Shown: positions 26,029-34,937, numbered from the stretch's first letter. The stretch is DNA of 64,000 nucleotides from JAJXXT01 sp963764465 (GCA_963764465.1 CAVXSO010000006.1:62001-126000), one strand, 5' to 3'. Notes: generated by a model from the sequence alone, not told the origin. Translations and numbers: made by a program.

Positions 26029-27173
26029 GCGAGGCGGGCAACCGGCTCCTCTTCGCACACGTCCTGCGCGGCATCGCCGCCTCGCTCGTCGTGGTGTCGC
26101 ATCTCTACGATGGTTTCTGGACCGAAACGGTCGTCGCGCCCTCGATGATCGCCGCCCCCCAGCATGCCTGGGCGCTGCCGGCGATCGTCTCCGCCGTCGT
26201 CGCGCTGGCGCCGCAGCACGCGACGGGGCATGTGGGCGTCGCCATCTTCTTTCTCGTCTCCGGCTTCGTGATCCCCTTCAGCGTGGAGCGGCAATCGCGG
26301 CTCGGCTTCCTGGTGGCGCGCGCGATGCGCATCTGGCCCACCTATGCCGCGGGCTTCGCGGTCTCGGTCGCGGCGATCGTGGTCTCGGCGCGGTACCACG
26401 CGATGCCGCTGCCGTTTCGCTGGAGCAGCGCCGTGCTGCAGGCGCTGTTCGTGGGCGACCTGGCATGGCGGCCCACGATCGACGGCGTGGTGTGGACACT
26501 GCAGATCGAGGTCCGGTTCTACCTCCTGGTGCTGTTGCTCGCGCCCGCCATCCGCCGTGGCGCGCTGGCGCCGATCCTGGCCGCCGCCGCCGGCTGCCTG
26601 CTGTTCGGCAGCGTCGTCAACGGCCTTCTGCCGCAGGGGTTCGGCGGGCGGCATCTCTATCTCGCGATGCTGGCGATGACGCTGACGGCGCAGATGCTGC
26701 CCTACCTGCTGATCGGCACCGTCCTGCACCTGCTGCATCGCGGCACCGTGGGCGTGCGTGATGCCACCGTGGCGATCGCCCTGTTGTTCGTTGCGATGGC
26801 GTTGCAATGGCCGGCGGGGCTGGTGGCCGCGACGCTGCGCACGGGCCTCGTCTGCTACGCGCTCTCGGTCGTGGTCTTCGTCGCGTGCTGGCGCGGGAAC
26901 CGCAGGATGCACGCGGCGCCGCGCGTGCTGGTCTGGCTCGCCGACATTTCCTACCCGCTCTACGCGGCGCACGCGATGCTGGGTTTCGTGGTGCTGCGGC
27001 TGCTGCTGGAGGGTGGCGTGCCGGCCTATGCCGCCCTGCCGCTGGTCACCTTGCTGGTGCTCGCCGCCGCGCAGGCGCTGCACCGCCTGGTCGAGGAGCC
27101 GACGCACCGGATGGGCCGTGCCTGGGGCCGGCGGATCAGTGCGGCGCGCGAGCGGGTTCTTTCGGCCGCCTGA
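26025..27173 (+). CDS. Acyltransferase 3 family membrane protein
   Basis: 382 aa, GTG overlapping the MFS stop. Ten or so hydrophobic helices. Family motifs: LLFAHVLRGIAASLVVVSHL (conserved R and H), GVAIFFLVSGFVIPFS, RAMRIWPTYA, WTLQIEVRFYLL (E/R pair) and SYPLYAAHAMLGF. These OafA/NodX-type enzymes add acetyl or other acyl groups to lipopolysaccharide or exopolysaccharide sugars. The acceptor is unknown. It is the last gene of the rpiB-to-thiL run, and 22 bp separate it from the convergent methyltransferase gene. Confidence 0.87.
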   Translation: MSEAGNRLLFAHVLRGIAASLVVVSHLYDGFWTETVVAPSMIAAPQHAWALPAIVSAVVALAPQHATGHVGVAIFFLVSGFVIPFSVERQSRLGFLVARAMRIWPTYAAGFAVSVAAIVVSARYHAMPLPFRWSSAVLQALFVGDLAWRPTIDGVVWTLQIEVRFYLLVLLLAPAIRRGALAPILAAAAGCLLFGSVVNGLLPQGFGGRHLYLAMLAMTLTAQMLPYLLIGTVLHLLHRGTVGVRDATVAIALLFVAMALQWPAGLVAATLRTGLVCYALSVVVFVACWRGNRRMHAAPRVLVWLADISYPLYAAHAMLGFVVLRLLLEGGVPAYAALPLVTLLVLAAAQALHRLVEEPTHRMGRAWGRRISAARERVLSAA

Positions 27174-27195
27174 AGCGTCGCGCCGGCCGTTCCGG

Positions 27196-28026
27196 TCAAT
27201 CGCGCGCGAACACGACGGCGATGAACTCGCCCTCCTTCACCCGGTCCGCGATACGCAGGCCAAGGCGCCGGGCCAGCACGTCCGGCGCACGCCCGAGCGG
27301 GAAGAAGACGTGATAACGCGTGTCGGCATAGGCGTATTCGTAGCACGGCGAGGCATGCACCATCCGCCCGCCGGGAGCGAGCAGGGCCGCCATCGCATGA
27401 AGTTCCGTAACCGGATCGACCAGGTGCTCGATGACGTTGTTGGAGAAGATGCCGTCGAACGGCCCGGTGAGCCCGCCCGGGGACGTGAGCACGTGCGGCG
27501 CCGCGGCACCGGGTGCCGATGGCTCGTAGCCCCACGCGTCAAAGCCGCGCGCGCGCAACGGCTCGACGCTGCCGCTCCACAGGCCGCAGCCCCAGTTCAG
27601 GTAGCGGCCGCCCTGCCTCGGTCGCAGCATCTCGAAGGCGCGCAGCTCGCTCGCCGTGGAATCGGCTTCGCGGTAGTCGGTGTAGAGGTTGGCGTAGTCC
27701 GCCGCGAGCATGGCGGGGTCGAGATCGAGCATCTTCGCCGGACCGAAGATCGCGTCGCAGCCGTGGCAGACATAGCGCTCGAGCCGCCCGCCGCCGAACA
27801 TGCAGGTGGCGATCTTCCGCTCCAGCGCCTCGCGGCGCGCCGTGGCGCCGCAGCACGGGCAGGTGACCTCGCGGCCGGGCAGGGTGAGCGTGTCGATCCG
27901 GTCCATCGCCTGCCAGAAGCCGCGCATCATGGTACGGCGGATTTGTGCCTGGCCGCGTTCCAGTTCCGCCTGGCGCCGCTCCAGCGCCGCGAGGCGAGCG
28001 TCGTGGCCGGACCAGGGCAGGCGCAT
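27196..28026 (-). CDS. Class I SAM-dependent methyltransferase with zinc-ribbon-like N-terminus
   Basis: 276 aa. Residues 12-32 form a predicted coiled coil (DARLAALERRQAELERGQAQ). Then come two CxxC pairs (CPCCGA and CHGCDA) typical of a small zinc site, and a methyltransferase core: YLNWGCGLWSGSVEPLRARG (SAM motif I, here NWGCG), FDGIFSNNVIEHLVDPV and LLAPGGRMVHASP. It resembles sugar or glycan-associated methyltransferases. A fine GGGGGG Shine-Dalgarno precedes the ATG at 28026. Target unknown; the acyltransferase opposite hints at surface-glycan modification (inference). Confidence 0.78.
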   Translation of the reverse strand: MRLPWSGHDARLAALERRQAELERGQAQIRRTMMRGFWQAMDRIDTLTLPGREVTCPCCGATARREALERKIATCMFGGGRLERYVCHGCDAIFGPAKMLDLDPAMLAADYANLYTDYREADSTASELRAFEMLRPRQGGRYLNWGCGLWSGSVEPLRARGFDAWGYEPSAPGAAAPHVLTSPGGLTGPFDGIFSNNVIEHLVDPVTELHAMAALLAPGGRMVHASPCYEYAYADTRYHVFFPLGRAPDVLARRLGLRIADRVKEGEFIAVVFARD

Positions 28027-28046
28027 CCGTCCCCCCTTTTTGCTGT

Positions 28047-29573
28047 TCAGGCGAGCGCGCGTCGTGCCGGCGCGCGGTGGCGATAGGCGAGCGCCTCCGC
28101 CACGTGCTGCCGCTGGATCGTGGCTTCGCCCGCGAGGTCCGCGATGCTGCGCGCGACACGCAGCGTGCGCGTATAGCCGCGCGCGGATAGCCGCAGCCGC
28201 TCCGCGGCCTGTTCGGCGAGCGTTCGTGCCTCCGCTTCCGCCTCGAGGTCGCCGATCTCGGCCTCGGCGTTGCTCGCGGGTCCGTCCGTGCCCCAGCGCG
28301 CGCGCTGCGCCTCGTGCGCCGCGGCCACCCGCGCCGCGACGACGGCGGTGGCCTCGCCCGCCGGGGCGCGCGCGAGTTCCGCGGGCGGCACCGGGTCCAC
28401 GTCGATCGCGATGTCGATACGGTCCAGCAACGGCCCGCTGATCCGGCCCTGGTAGTCCTCCCCGCAGCGCGGCGCCTTGCTGCACGCGCGCGCCGCGTCG
28501 CCGAGGTAGCCGCAGCGGCAGGGGTTCATCGCGGCAACGAGCTGGAACCGCGCGGGATAGGTGACGTGGGCCGCGGCGCGCGCCACCGTGGTGCGCCCGC
28601 TCTCCAGCGGCTGGCGCAGCGCCTCCAGCGCCGCGCGGGGAAACTCCGGCAGCTCGTCGAGGAACAGCACGCCGCGATGCGCCAGCGAGATCTCGCCCGG
28701 CCGCGCGCGGGTGCCACCTCCGGCCAGTGCCGCCTGGCTCGCGCCGTGATGCGGGTCCCGGTACGGCGGGCGGACGACGAGCCGCCCTTCCTCCAGCATG
28801 CCGGCGAGCGAGTGGATCATGCTCACCTCCAGCGCCTCCCGCGCCGAGAGGTCCGGCAGCAGCCCCGGCAGGCGCGAGGCGAGCATGGACTTGCCCGCGC
28901 CGGGCGGGCCCACGAGCAGCATGTTGTGCCGCCCCGCCGCCGCGATCTCGAGCACGCGGCGCGCGGATTCCAGGCCGCGGATCTCGCCCATGTCGCGCAC
29001 CGTCTCGCTCGCGGCGGCGGGGCTCGGCGCCCCCTCGTTCAGCGCCGGCGGATCGAGCACCTGCAGGCCGCGGAAATGATTCACCAGCGAAAGGAGATCG
29101 GGGGCCGCCAGCACTTCGATGCGCCCGGCCCAGGCCGCCTCCGCCCCCTGGCGCGCGGGGCAGACCAGGCCGAGGTCGCGCGCGGAGGCGGCGATCGCCG
29201 CCGGCAGCACGCCGGCGACCGGATTGATCGCGCCGTCGAGCGAAAGCTCGCCCACCGCCGCGAACTCCGCCACCGCCTCGCTCGGCACCACGTCCATCGC
29301 CGCCAGCACCGCGAGCGCGATGGGCAGGTCGAAATGGCTGCCCTCCTTCACCAGGTCGGCGGGGGCGAGGTTGATCAGCACGCGCTTGGGCGGCAGGGCG
29401 AGGCCCATCGCGATCAGCGCCGCGCGCACCCGCTCGCGCGCCTCCGTCACCGACTTGTCGGCGAGCCCGACGATGAGGAAGGCCGGAAGGCCGGGCGCGA
29501 TCTGTACCTGGATCTCCACCGGCACCGCGTCGATGCCGGCGAAGGCGAAGCTGCGGACGCGTGCAATCGTCAT
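28047..29573 (-). CDS. comM: YifB/ComM-family AAA+ ATPase
   Basis: 508 aa. N-terminal Lon-protease-like domain (VRSFAFAGIDAVPVEIQVQI, KRVLINLAPADLVKEGSHFDLPIA), central Mg-chelatase-type AAA+ with Walker A LLVGPPGAGKSMLASRLPG, Walker B GVLFLDELPEF, and the Cys cluster CRCGYLGDAARACSKAPRC. In naturally competent bacteria ComM is a hexameric helicase that extends branch migration during transformation. It starts at the last of three near-identical 14-nt ATG units, just after the upstream amidohydrolase gene. Full length, all motifs present. Confidence 0.94.
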   Translation of the reverse strand: MTIARVRSFAFAGIDAVPVEIQVQIAPGLPAFLIVGLADKSVTEARERVRAALIAMGLALPPKRVLINLAPADLVKEGSHFDLPIALAVLAAMDVVPSEAVAEFAAVGELSLDGAINPVAGVLPAAIAASARDLGLVCPARQGAEAAWAGRIEVLAAPDLLSLVNHFRGLQVLDPPALNEGAPSPAAASETVRDMGEIRGLESARRVLEIAAAGRHNMLLVGPPGAGKSMLASRLPGLLPDLSAREALEVSMIHSLAGMLEEGRLVVRPPYRDPHHGASQAALAGGGTRARPGEISLAHRGVLFLDELPEFPRAALEALRQPLESGRTTVARAAAHVTYPARFQLVAAMNPCRCGYLGDAARACSKAPRCGEDYQGRISGPLLDRIDIAIDVDPVPPAELARAPAGEATAVVAARVAAAHEAQRARWGTDGPASNAEAEIGDLEAEAEARTLAEQAAERLRLSARGYTRTLRVARSIADLAGEATIQRQHVAEALAYRHRAPARRALA

Positions 29574-29601
29574 GGTGCGATCGTCATGGGGCGATGCTCA
29601 T
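29560..29601 (-). repeat. Three 14-nt start-codon repeats making a chain of ATGA overlaps
   Basis: On the minus strand three near-copies of ATGACGATCGCACC follow one another. The first ATG overlaps the TGA of the amidohydrolase gene. Unit 1 encodes MSIAP and ends in a TGA that overlaps unit 2; unit 2 encodes MTIAP and ends in a TGA that overlaps the comM ATG; unit 3 begins comM (MTIAR). Because the unit is 14 nt, each copy is in a different frame. Confidence 0.8.
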
Positions 29602-30626
29602 CCCATGTCGCCGAGAAAGCGCGCCAGCAGCGGGCCGATCGTTTCGGTGTTGTAGCCGCCTTCCTGGACGATCGCGGCCGGCACGCCGAGGGCGCCGATG
29701 CGCTCGCCCGCGCGCGCGAAACCCTCCGCGGTGACGGCAAGGAAGCCGAGCGGCTCGGTCTCGCTCGCGTCGAAGCCGAGGCTGATCACCAGCGCCTCGG
29801 GGCGGAAGGCGCGGATCGCCTCCAGTCCCGCCTCGATCGCCGCGAGCCAGGCGGCATCGCCGCTGCCGCGCGCGAGGGGCATGTTGAGATTCGCTCCCTC
29901 GCCCGCGCCCGCGCCACGCTCATGCGCGCGGCCGATATACCAGGGGTAGTAATAATCCGGGTCGCCGTGGACAGAGGCGAAGAACACGTCGCCGCGTGCC
30001 CAGAAAATCCCCTGCGTGCCGTTGCCGTGATGGGAGTCGATGTCCAGCACCGCGACGCGCGCGGCACCCCGCCGGCGCAGATGTTCCGCCGCCAGGGCCG
30101 CGTTGTTGATGTAGCAATGCCCGCCGGCGCGCGCGGCATAGGCGTGGTGGCCGGGCGGGCGGCACAGCGCGTAGGCGTGCCGTCCGGCGGCAGCTTCGTC
30201 CACCGCCGCGAGCGCGCAGCCTGCCGCGGCGACCGCAGCCTCCCACGTGCCCTCGCCGATCGGGCAGGCAGTGTCGGCGGAGAACCACCCGGCGCGGCCG
30301 ATGATGCCGCCGCCGAGCCGCCCGCCCTGCGCCAGCATTTCCGGCGCGGGGTGGATGTTGGCGACGATCTCGGGCCCCGGCTCCGGCTGCTCGGACCAGG
30401 CGCGATGCCCGTCGCAGAGATATTCGAGGTAGGCGTGATCATGCACCGCGGCGAGTGCCGCGACGCTCGCGGGCGGCGGCGTGATCACCTCCATTCCCAT
30501 GGCGCGGCCGGCGGCGAGCAGGGCCTCGGCGCGGGCGGGGATCTCGTAGTTCGGCCGCACCGTGCCGCGCTGGAGGAAGAAAAGCGGCGCATGGCGCGCA
30601 TGGGCGGGCGAGTGGAAGAGTTTCAC
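29598..30626 (-). CDS. Histone-deacetylase-superfamily protein, acetylpolyamine amidohydrolase-like
   Basis: 342 aa from GTG 30626. Arginase/deacetylase fold zinc hydrolase: RPPGHHAYAARAGGHCYINNAALAA with the catalytic His pair, metal-binding DIDSHHGNGTQ, SVHGDPDYYYPWYIG, ISLGFDASETEPLG with a metal Asp, and EGGYN. The Asp-Pro-Asp-Tyr-Tyr-Tyr-Pro segment is typical of bacterial acetylpolyamine amidohydrolases, which remove acetyl groups from acetylated polyamines. The frame extends upstream, but MKLFHSP is the usual N-terminus. Divergent from the M81 gene; its stop opens the ATGA chain into comM. Confidence 0.88.
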   Translation of the reverse strand: MKLFHSPAHARHAPLFFLQRGTVRPNYEIPARAEALLAAGRAMGMEVITPPPASVAALAAVHDHAYLEYLCDGHRAWSEQPEPGPEIVANIHPAPEMLAQGGRLGGGIIGRAGWFSADTACPIGEGTWEAAVAAAGCALAAVDEAAAGRHAYALCRPPGHHAYAARAGGHCYINNAALAAEHLRRRGAARVAVLDIDSHHGNGTQGIFWARGDVFFASVHGDPDYYYPWYIGRAHERGAGAGEGANLNMPLARGSGDAAWLAAIEAGLEAIRAFRPEALVISLGFDASETEPLGFLAVTAEGFARAGERIGALGVPAAIVQEGGYNTETIGPLLARFLGDMG

Positions 30627-30726
30627 GTGGGCAACGGTAGGCGGGAGCGCGCGTGCGTGTCCACCGCTGCTTGCCCCTCTCTCGCCGCGGCGCCACACTC
30701 GCTCCGACATTGGAGGTACGAGACGG

Positions 30727-32223
30727 ATGCGCCTGGCGCTGGGTGGGTTCCTGCACGAGAGTCATTCCTTCGCGCCGCGGCCGACGCGGTACGAGGATTT
30801 CGTCCATCCGGGCGGGTTTCCGCCGCTGTCCGCCGGGGGCGCGCTGTTCGATGGCGTGCGCGGCACCTCCGTGCCCATCGCCGGCGCGCTCGCGGTCGCG
30901 GAGGAGGCTGGGGCGGCGTGCGTGCCGCTCGCCTGGGGCTTCGCCAACCCTGCCGGCCCGGTCGAGGCAGAGGCGTTCGAGCGCATCGCGGCGATGATCG
31001 GCGCGCGGCTGTCCGAGGCGCTGGACGCCGGCCCGCTCGACGGCATCTATCTCGACCTGCACGGCGCGGCCGTGGCCGTCGGCTTCCCGGACGCGGAGGG
31101 CGAGCTGCTGCGCCGCGTGCGCGCCATCGCCGGCGACACGCCGCTCACCATCAGCCTCGATCCGCACTGCAACCTCACGCGCGCGATGGTGGAGCGCGTC
31201 GATGCGCTGGTGCCGTTCCGCACCTACCCGCACGTGGACATGCCGGCGGCGGGTGCCCAGGCGATGCGGCTGCTGCTCGCGCGCATCCGGCACGGCAAGC
31301 CGTGGGCACGCGCCTTCCGCCAGAGCGACTACTGGATCCCGATCACCAGCCAGTGCACGCTGGTGCCGCCGATGGCGCCGGTGATGGAGGTTCGCGCGGC
31401 ACTCGCGGCGAAGCCCGGTGTCGCGGAACTCGCCTTCTGCTTCGGCTTCCCCTACGCCGATTTCGAGGATTGCGGCACGGCACTCGCCGCCTACGCCGAG
31501 ACCCAGGCGCAGGCCGACGAAGCCGCCGACGCGCTGCTCGCGGAACTGGTCGCGCGGGAGGCGAGCTTCGCGCCGGACGTGCTGCCGGCGGCGGAGGCGG
31601 TGCGCCAGGCCATCGAGACCGCGCGCACGGCAACGAAGCCCGTCGTCATCGCCGACACGCAGGACAACCCCGGCGGCGGCGGCCATGGCGACACCACGGG
31701 CCTGCTCGGGGAACTCGTCCGCCAGGGGGCGGAGGGTGCGGTGATGGTGCTGATCAACGATGCCGAGAGTGCCGAGGCCTGCCACAAGGCGGGGGTGGGT
31801 GGAAAGCTGGCACTCGACCTCGGCGGCAAGTCCGATGGCGTGCCGCTCAAGGTCGATGCGGTGGTGGAACGTCTTGGCGACGGCAGGTTCACGCTCACCG
31901 GCCCGATGGGCAAGGGCAATCCCGGCAATCTCGGCCCCTGCGCGCTGATCCGTATCGCGCCAGGCGTGCAGGTCGTCGTCGTCAGCCGCAAGATGCAGGC
32001 GCTGGACCAGGCGATCCCGCGCCATCTCGGCATCGAGCCGAGCGCGTGCAGGATCCTGGCGCTGAAGTCATCGGTGCATTTCCGTGCCGATTTCCAGCCG
32101 ATCGCGGAGCGTGTGCTGGTGGCCGCGGCACCGGGGCCTGTCGCGGCGGACTCCTCGGTCTTTCCGTTCAGGCACCTGCGCAAGGGGCTGCGCCTGCGGC
32201 CGATGGCCAACACCACCAGCTAG
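30727..32223 (+). CDS. M81 family (MlrC-like) metallopeptidase
   Basis: 498 aa. DUF1485 N-terminal domain (MRLALGGFLHESHSF with a putative metal His, YLDLHGAAVAVG, ISLDPHCNLT) and MlrC C-terminal domain (VVIADTQDNPGGGGHGDTTG, GGKSDGVPLKV). MlrC of sphingomonads cleaves linearised microcystin products; the many homologues in soil bacteria have unknown peptide or amide substrates. A good GGAGGT Shine-Dalgarno precedes the ATG. It overlaps the 3' end of a convergent GNAT gene by 4 bp. Microcystin breakdown is not implied. Confidence 0.88.
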   Translation: MRLALGGFLHESHSFAPRPTRYEDFVHPGGFPPLSAGGALFDGVRGTSVPIAGALAVAEEAGAACVPLAWGFANPAGPVEAEAFERIAAMIGARLSEALDAGPLDGIYLDLHGAAVAVGFPDAEGELLRRVRAIAGDTPLTISLDPHCNLTRAMVERVDALVPFRTYPHVDMPAAGAQAMRLLLARIRHGKPWARAFRQSDYWIPITSQCTLVPPMAPVMEVRAALAAKPGVAELAFCFGFPYADFEDCGTALAAYAETQAQADEAADALLAELVAREASFAPDVLPAAEAVRQAIETARTATKPVVIADTQDNPGGGGHGDTTGLLGELVRQGAEGAVMVLINDAESAEACHKAGVGGKLALDLGGKSDGVPLKVDAVVERLGDGRFTLTGPMGKGNPGNLGPCALIRIAPGVQVVVVSRKMQALDQAIPRHLGIEPSACRILALKSSVHFRADFQPIAERVLVAAAPGPVAADSSVFPFRHLRKGLRLRPMANTTS

Positions 32224-32753
32224 GCCTGCCGCGGCGCCCGCTTGCGGTAAAGGATGTGCCGGCGCAGCGCATGGCCGGGCTCCAGGCGTGGATGGTCGAA
32301 ATCGTCCGCGGGGTCGCGCGTCATGCCGAGCCGCTCCATCAGCCCCCAGGAGCTTGTGTTCGCCGTCACGGTGAAGGCGACGATCTCGGGAATGCCGCGC
32401 GCGAAGCCGAAATCGAGGCTCGCGCGCGCGGCCTCCTCCGCATAGCCCCGGCCCCAGGCGGCGGGCACGAGCCGCCAGCCGATCTCGACCGCGGGCGCGC
32501 ACGGCATCGGTGGTGCGACGGTGTAGAGCCCGATCGCGCCGGCGAGCGGCAGCAGGCCCGGGATCTCGACCGCCCAGAAGCAGAATCCGTGTTCGCGCTC
32601 ATGTGCCTTCTGCCGTTCGATCCAGTCGATGGAACGGGCGCGGTCCATCGGCAGCAGGTGGCGCATCACCAGGGGGTCGGCGCTCATCGCGACGAAGGGC
32701 TCGGCGTCGTCGTCGCGCCAGGGGCGCAGGATCAGTCGTTGCGTCGTCAGCAT
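32220..32753 (-). CDS. GNAT-family acetyltransferase (RimJ/RimL-like)
   Basis: 177 aa. TQRLILRPWRDDDAEPFVAM is the usual N-terminus of the RimJ/RimL ribosomal-alanine acetyltransferase branch; the acetyl-CoA loop reads EIGWRLVPAAWGRGYAEEAA, followed by VAFTVTANTSSWGLMERLGM. The product probably acetylates a protein N-terminus or a small amine; the target is not known. Its ATG overlaps the end of the sugar kinase gene by 7 bp, and its stop overlaps the M81 gene. Confidence 0.86.
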   Translation of the reverse strand: MLTTQRLILRPWRDDDAEPFVAMSADPLVMRHLLPMDRARSIDWIERQKAHEREHGFCFWAVEIPGLLPLAGAIGLYTVAPPMPCAPAVEIGWRLVPAAWGRGYAEEAARASLDFGFARGIPEIVAFTVTANTSSWGLMERLGMTRDPADDFDHPRLEPGHALRRHILYRKRAPRQA

Positions 32754-33688
32754 CGGGCAAGCGCCGCGCGCACATCGGCCTCGCGCGGGATCGGCGCCAC
32801 CGCGCCATAGCCGCGCACCTTGAGCCCGGCGGCAACGCTCGCGTAGCGCGCGGCGTCCCCGGCCGCGTCGCCCGCGAGCAGCCGCGCGAGGAAGGCGCCC
32901 GCAAAGGCGTCGCCCGCGCCGGTCGCGTCCACCACCTCGCCGGACAGCGCCGGGATGCGCTCGCGCCGCCCGCCCGCGGCCAGCAACGCCCCCTCCGCGC
33001 CCAGGGTCACGACGACGATGGAGGCGCCGAGGCGCTGGTAGAAATCCGCCGCCGCCTCGGCATCCGTGGTGCCGGCCAGCGCCGTCGCGTCCTCGATGCT
33101 GGCGAGCACGATGTCCGCCTGGCGCGCGGCGGCATGGATCAGCGCCGCGGCCCGCGCGCGTGGCCACAGGCGGGGGCGGTAGTTGGTGCCGAACGCAACC
33201 CGCACCTGGTTGTGCCGTGCCACCGCGATCGCGTGCAGCACCGCGTCCGCGGCACTGTCGGAAATCCCCTGGCTGATGCCGGAGGCGTAGAACATGTGGC
33301 TCTTCGCGATCATCGCCTCGGGCACGTCGGCCGGCGCATAGGCGCTCGCGGCCGAACCCGCGCGGTAGAAATGGAAACTGTGCCCGCCCGCGCCGTGCGT
33401 GACGAGGTAGAGCGCGGTCGGCCGCGCGGCGTCGATCTTCACCGCGCCGACATCCACGCCCTCTGCCCGCCACAGCGCGAGGAAGCGTTCGCCGGCATCG
33501 TCGCGCCCGATCGCGGTGGCGTAGGCGACGGAGGCCCCCTGGCGCGCGGCGGCGATGGCGGCGTTCGACGTATCGCCACCGAAACCTTCGAGGTAGAGGC
33601 GCCGGCCCGCCGCATCCAGCGGCTGGGCGTTCAGCTCCAGCATCGGTTCGCCCATACATACGAGCGCGGGCTGCGTTCCCCCGCTCAT
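32747..33688 (-). CDS. kdgK: PfkB-family sugar kinase, probable 2-keto-3-deoxygluconate kinase
   Basis: 313 aa ribokinase-fold kinase. ALVCMGEPMLELNAQ at the N-terminus, the substrate-lid region GGDTSNAAIAAARQG, YLVTHGAGGHSFHFYR, and the anion-hole signature VVDATGAGDAFAGAFLA with catalytic Asp. The neighbour eda, whose stop overlaps this start (ATGA), strongly suggests phosphorylation of 2-keto-3-deoxygluconate to KDPG. Together they form the lower Entner-Doudoroff branch. Substrate is inferred from the neighbour and family resemblance. Confidence 0.87.
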   Translation of the reverse strand: MSGGTQPALVCMGEPMLELNAQPLDAAGRRLYLEGFGGDTSNAAIAAARQGASVAYATAIGRDDAGERFLALWRAEGVDVGAVKIDAARPTALYLVTHGAGGHSFHFYRAGSAASAYAPADVPEAMIAKSHMFYASGISQGISDSAADAVLHAIAVARHNQVRVAFGTNYRPRLWPRARAAALIHAAARQADIVLASIEDATALAGTTDAEAAADFYQRLGASIVVVTLGAEGALLAAGGRRERIPALSGEVVDATGAGDAFAGAFLARLLAGDAAGDAARYASVAAGLKVRGYGAVAPIPREADVRAALARC

Positions 33689-34305
33689 GCCAGCACCGCG
33701 CGGGCGGCGGCGGCGATGGCGGCACGGTCGCCCGCCGCCGCCGCCTTTTCGTCCACCAGCGCGCCGCCGATGCCGACGAACGCCGCTCCCGCCGCGAGAT
33801 AAGCCCCGACATCGCCAGGCGCGATGCCGCCCGTGGGGCAGAACGAAACGCCGGGAAACACCGAGGCCAGCGCCCTGATATGCGCGGGCCCGCCGGCGGA
33901 GGAGGCGGGGAAGATCTTCACCACGTCCGCACCCGCGGCCAGCGCCGCGCGCACCTCGGTGGGGGTCATCGCGCCCAGCATCAGCGCCGCCTCCGCTTCC
34001 CGGCAGGGTGGCGCGAGCGAGGCATCGACCCAGGGCGCGACGATGAAGCGCGCCCCGGCCGCGAGGCAGGCGCGTGCCGCCGCGGCGTCTGGCACCGTGC
34101 CCGCGCCCACCAGCAGCGCGGGGTCCTTCGCCAGCCCGGCGATGAGCTCGACGGCACCCGGCACCGTCATCGTGATCTCGAACACCGAAAGACCCTCCTC
34201 GCGCATCCAGCCCACGGCGCGCGCGGCGTTCGCGGTGCTCTGCATCCGCACCACGGGCACCACGCGGGTGGCGCGCAGGCGCGCGAGCATCTCGTTGCGG
34301 TCCAT
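33685..34305 (-). CDS. eda: 2-dehydro-3-deoxy-phosphogluconate (KDPG) aldolase
   Basis: 206 aa class I aldolase cutting KDPG into pyruvate and glyceraldehyde-3-phosphate. Catalytic Glu43 (VFEITMTVPGA) and Schiff-base Lys130 (ADVVKIFPASSAGGP) align with E45 and K133 of the E. coli enzyme. Also FCPTGGIAPGDVGAYLAAGA, the phosphate-binding region. First of the eda-kdgK-GNAT run. 6-phospho-2-dehydro-3-deoxygalactonate aldolase is the main alternative within this family. Confidence 0.93.
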   Translation of the reverse strand: MDRNEMLARLRATRVVPVVRMQSTANAARAVGWMREEGLSVFEITMTVPGAVELIAGLAKDPALLVGAGTVPDAAAARACLAAGARFIVAPWVDASLAPPCREAEAALMLGAMTPTEVRAALAAGADVVKIFPASSAGGPAHIRALASVFPGVSFCPTGGIAPGDVGAYLAAGAAFVGIGGALVDEKAAAAGDRAAIAAAARAVLA

Positions 34306-34314
34306 TTCGAGCTC

Positions 34315-34788
34315 CTACAACAGGATCCGCGCGCCCAGGACGCGCAGCGTCAGAACCGTCGCCAGGATCAGCACGACGACGATGGTGAGCAGATAGCGCA
34401 GCCAGAGATAGCCGCGCGGCAGCCAGCCGTGGATGTAGAAGCTCCGCTCGGTGACGGCGACGGCCAGGAACGAGGCGATCAGCAGCCCGATGGCGAGCGA
34501 ACCCAGCCCCGCGCCATCCAGCCACAGCGCGAGCCAGCCCAGCAGCGCCGGCACCACGCCAAGCGAGAGCCGCAGGCCCGGCCGCTCCGGCGCCTCCGCC
34601 CCGAGCACGAAGCCCCAGTGCACCGCGCCGAGGAAGGACAGGATCACCGCGCCGTAGCCGACCAGCCAGGCGAGCCATTGCGCGGCCTGCGGGTCGGCAC
34701 GCGACAGCGCCGCGAGTGCGAGGGCCAGGAACGGCAGCACGCCGGCGGCGCCGAGGAGAATGGCGGAGGCGGGCGGGCGGGCGTTCAT
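34315..34788 (-). CDS. DUF3429 domain membrane protein
   Basis: 157 aa from ATG 34788; a longer reading exists, but its first 40 residues are charged and low complexity. Five hydrophobic segments (AILLGAAGVLPFLALALAAL, AQWLAWLVGYGAVILSFLGA, LSLGVVPALLGWLALWLDG, AIGLLIASFLAVAV, LLTIVVVLILATVLTLRVL). GAVHWGF after TM2 is the family's conserved motif. Function unknown. It lies 10 bp upstream of eda on the same strand. Confidence 0.82.
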   Translation of the reverse strand: MNARPPASAILLGAAGVLPFLALALAALSRADPQAAQWLAWLVGYGAVILSFLGAVHWGFVLGAEAPERPGLRLSLGVVPALLGWLALWLDGAGLGSLAIGLLIASFLAVAVTERSFYIHGWLPRGYLWLRYLLTIVVVLILATVLTLRVLGARILL

Positions 34789-34937
34789 CGTCTCGTCTCC
34801 CATCGCGTGGCGAGGTGGCGGCTCGTCTCCCGCGGCGGCGCCTGGGGCATCGCCACTCCCGCCATCGCGCCTTCCGTTCCGCATCGCTATCCTGCCGGCG
34901 CTTTCCATGGAACGCGGCTGGAGCGGAAAGGGGCGTT

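Noticed and set aside
24850..28026. A biosynthetic cluster of MFS transporter, acyltransferase and methyltransferase
   Set aside because: The methyltransferase is convergent, no core biosynthetic enzyme is present, and the first two genes simply trail the thiL operon.
30727..32223. A microcystin-degradation cassette suggested by the MlrC homologue
   Set aside because: mlrA, mlrB and mlrD are absent; M81 proteins are widespread with other unknown roles.
28314..32810. A 1498-codon open frame on the plus strand, and similar giant antisense frames (7954-10986, 47113-50079, 32747-35182)
   Set aside because: They run antisense or out of phase through well-supported genes, with Arg/Ala/His-rich low-complexity translations typical of shadow frames in 70% GC DNA.
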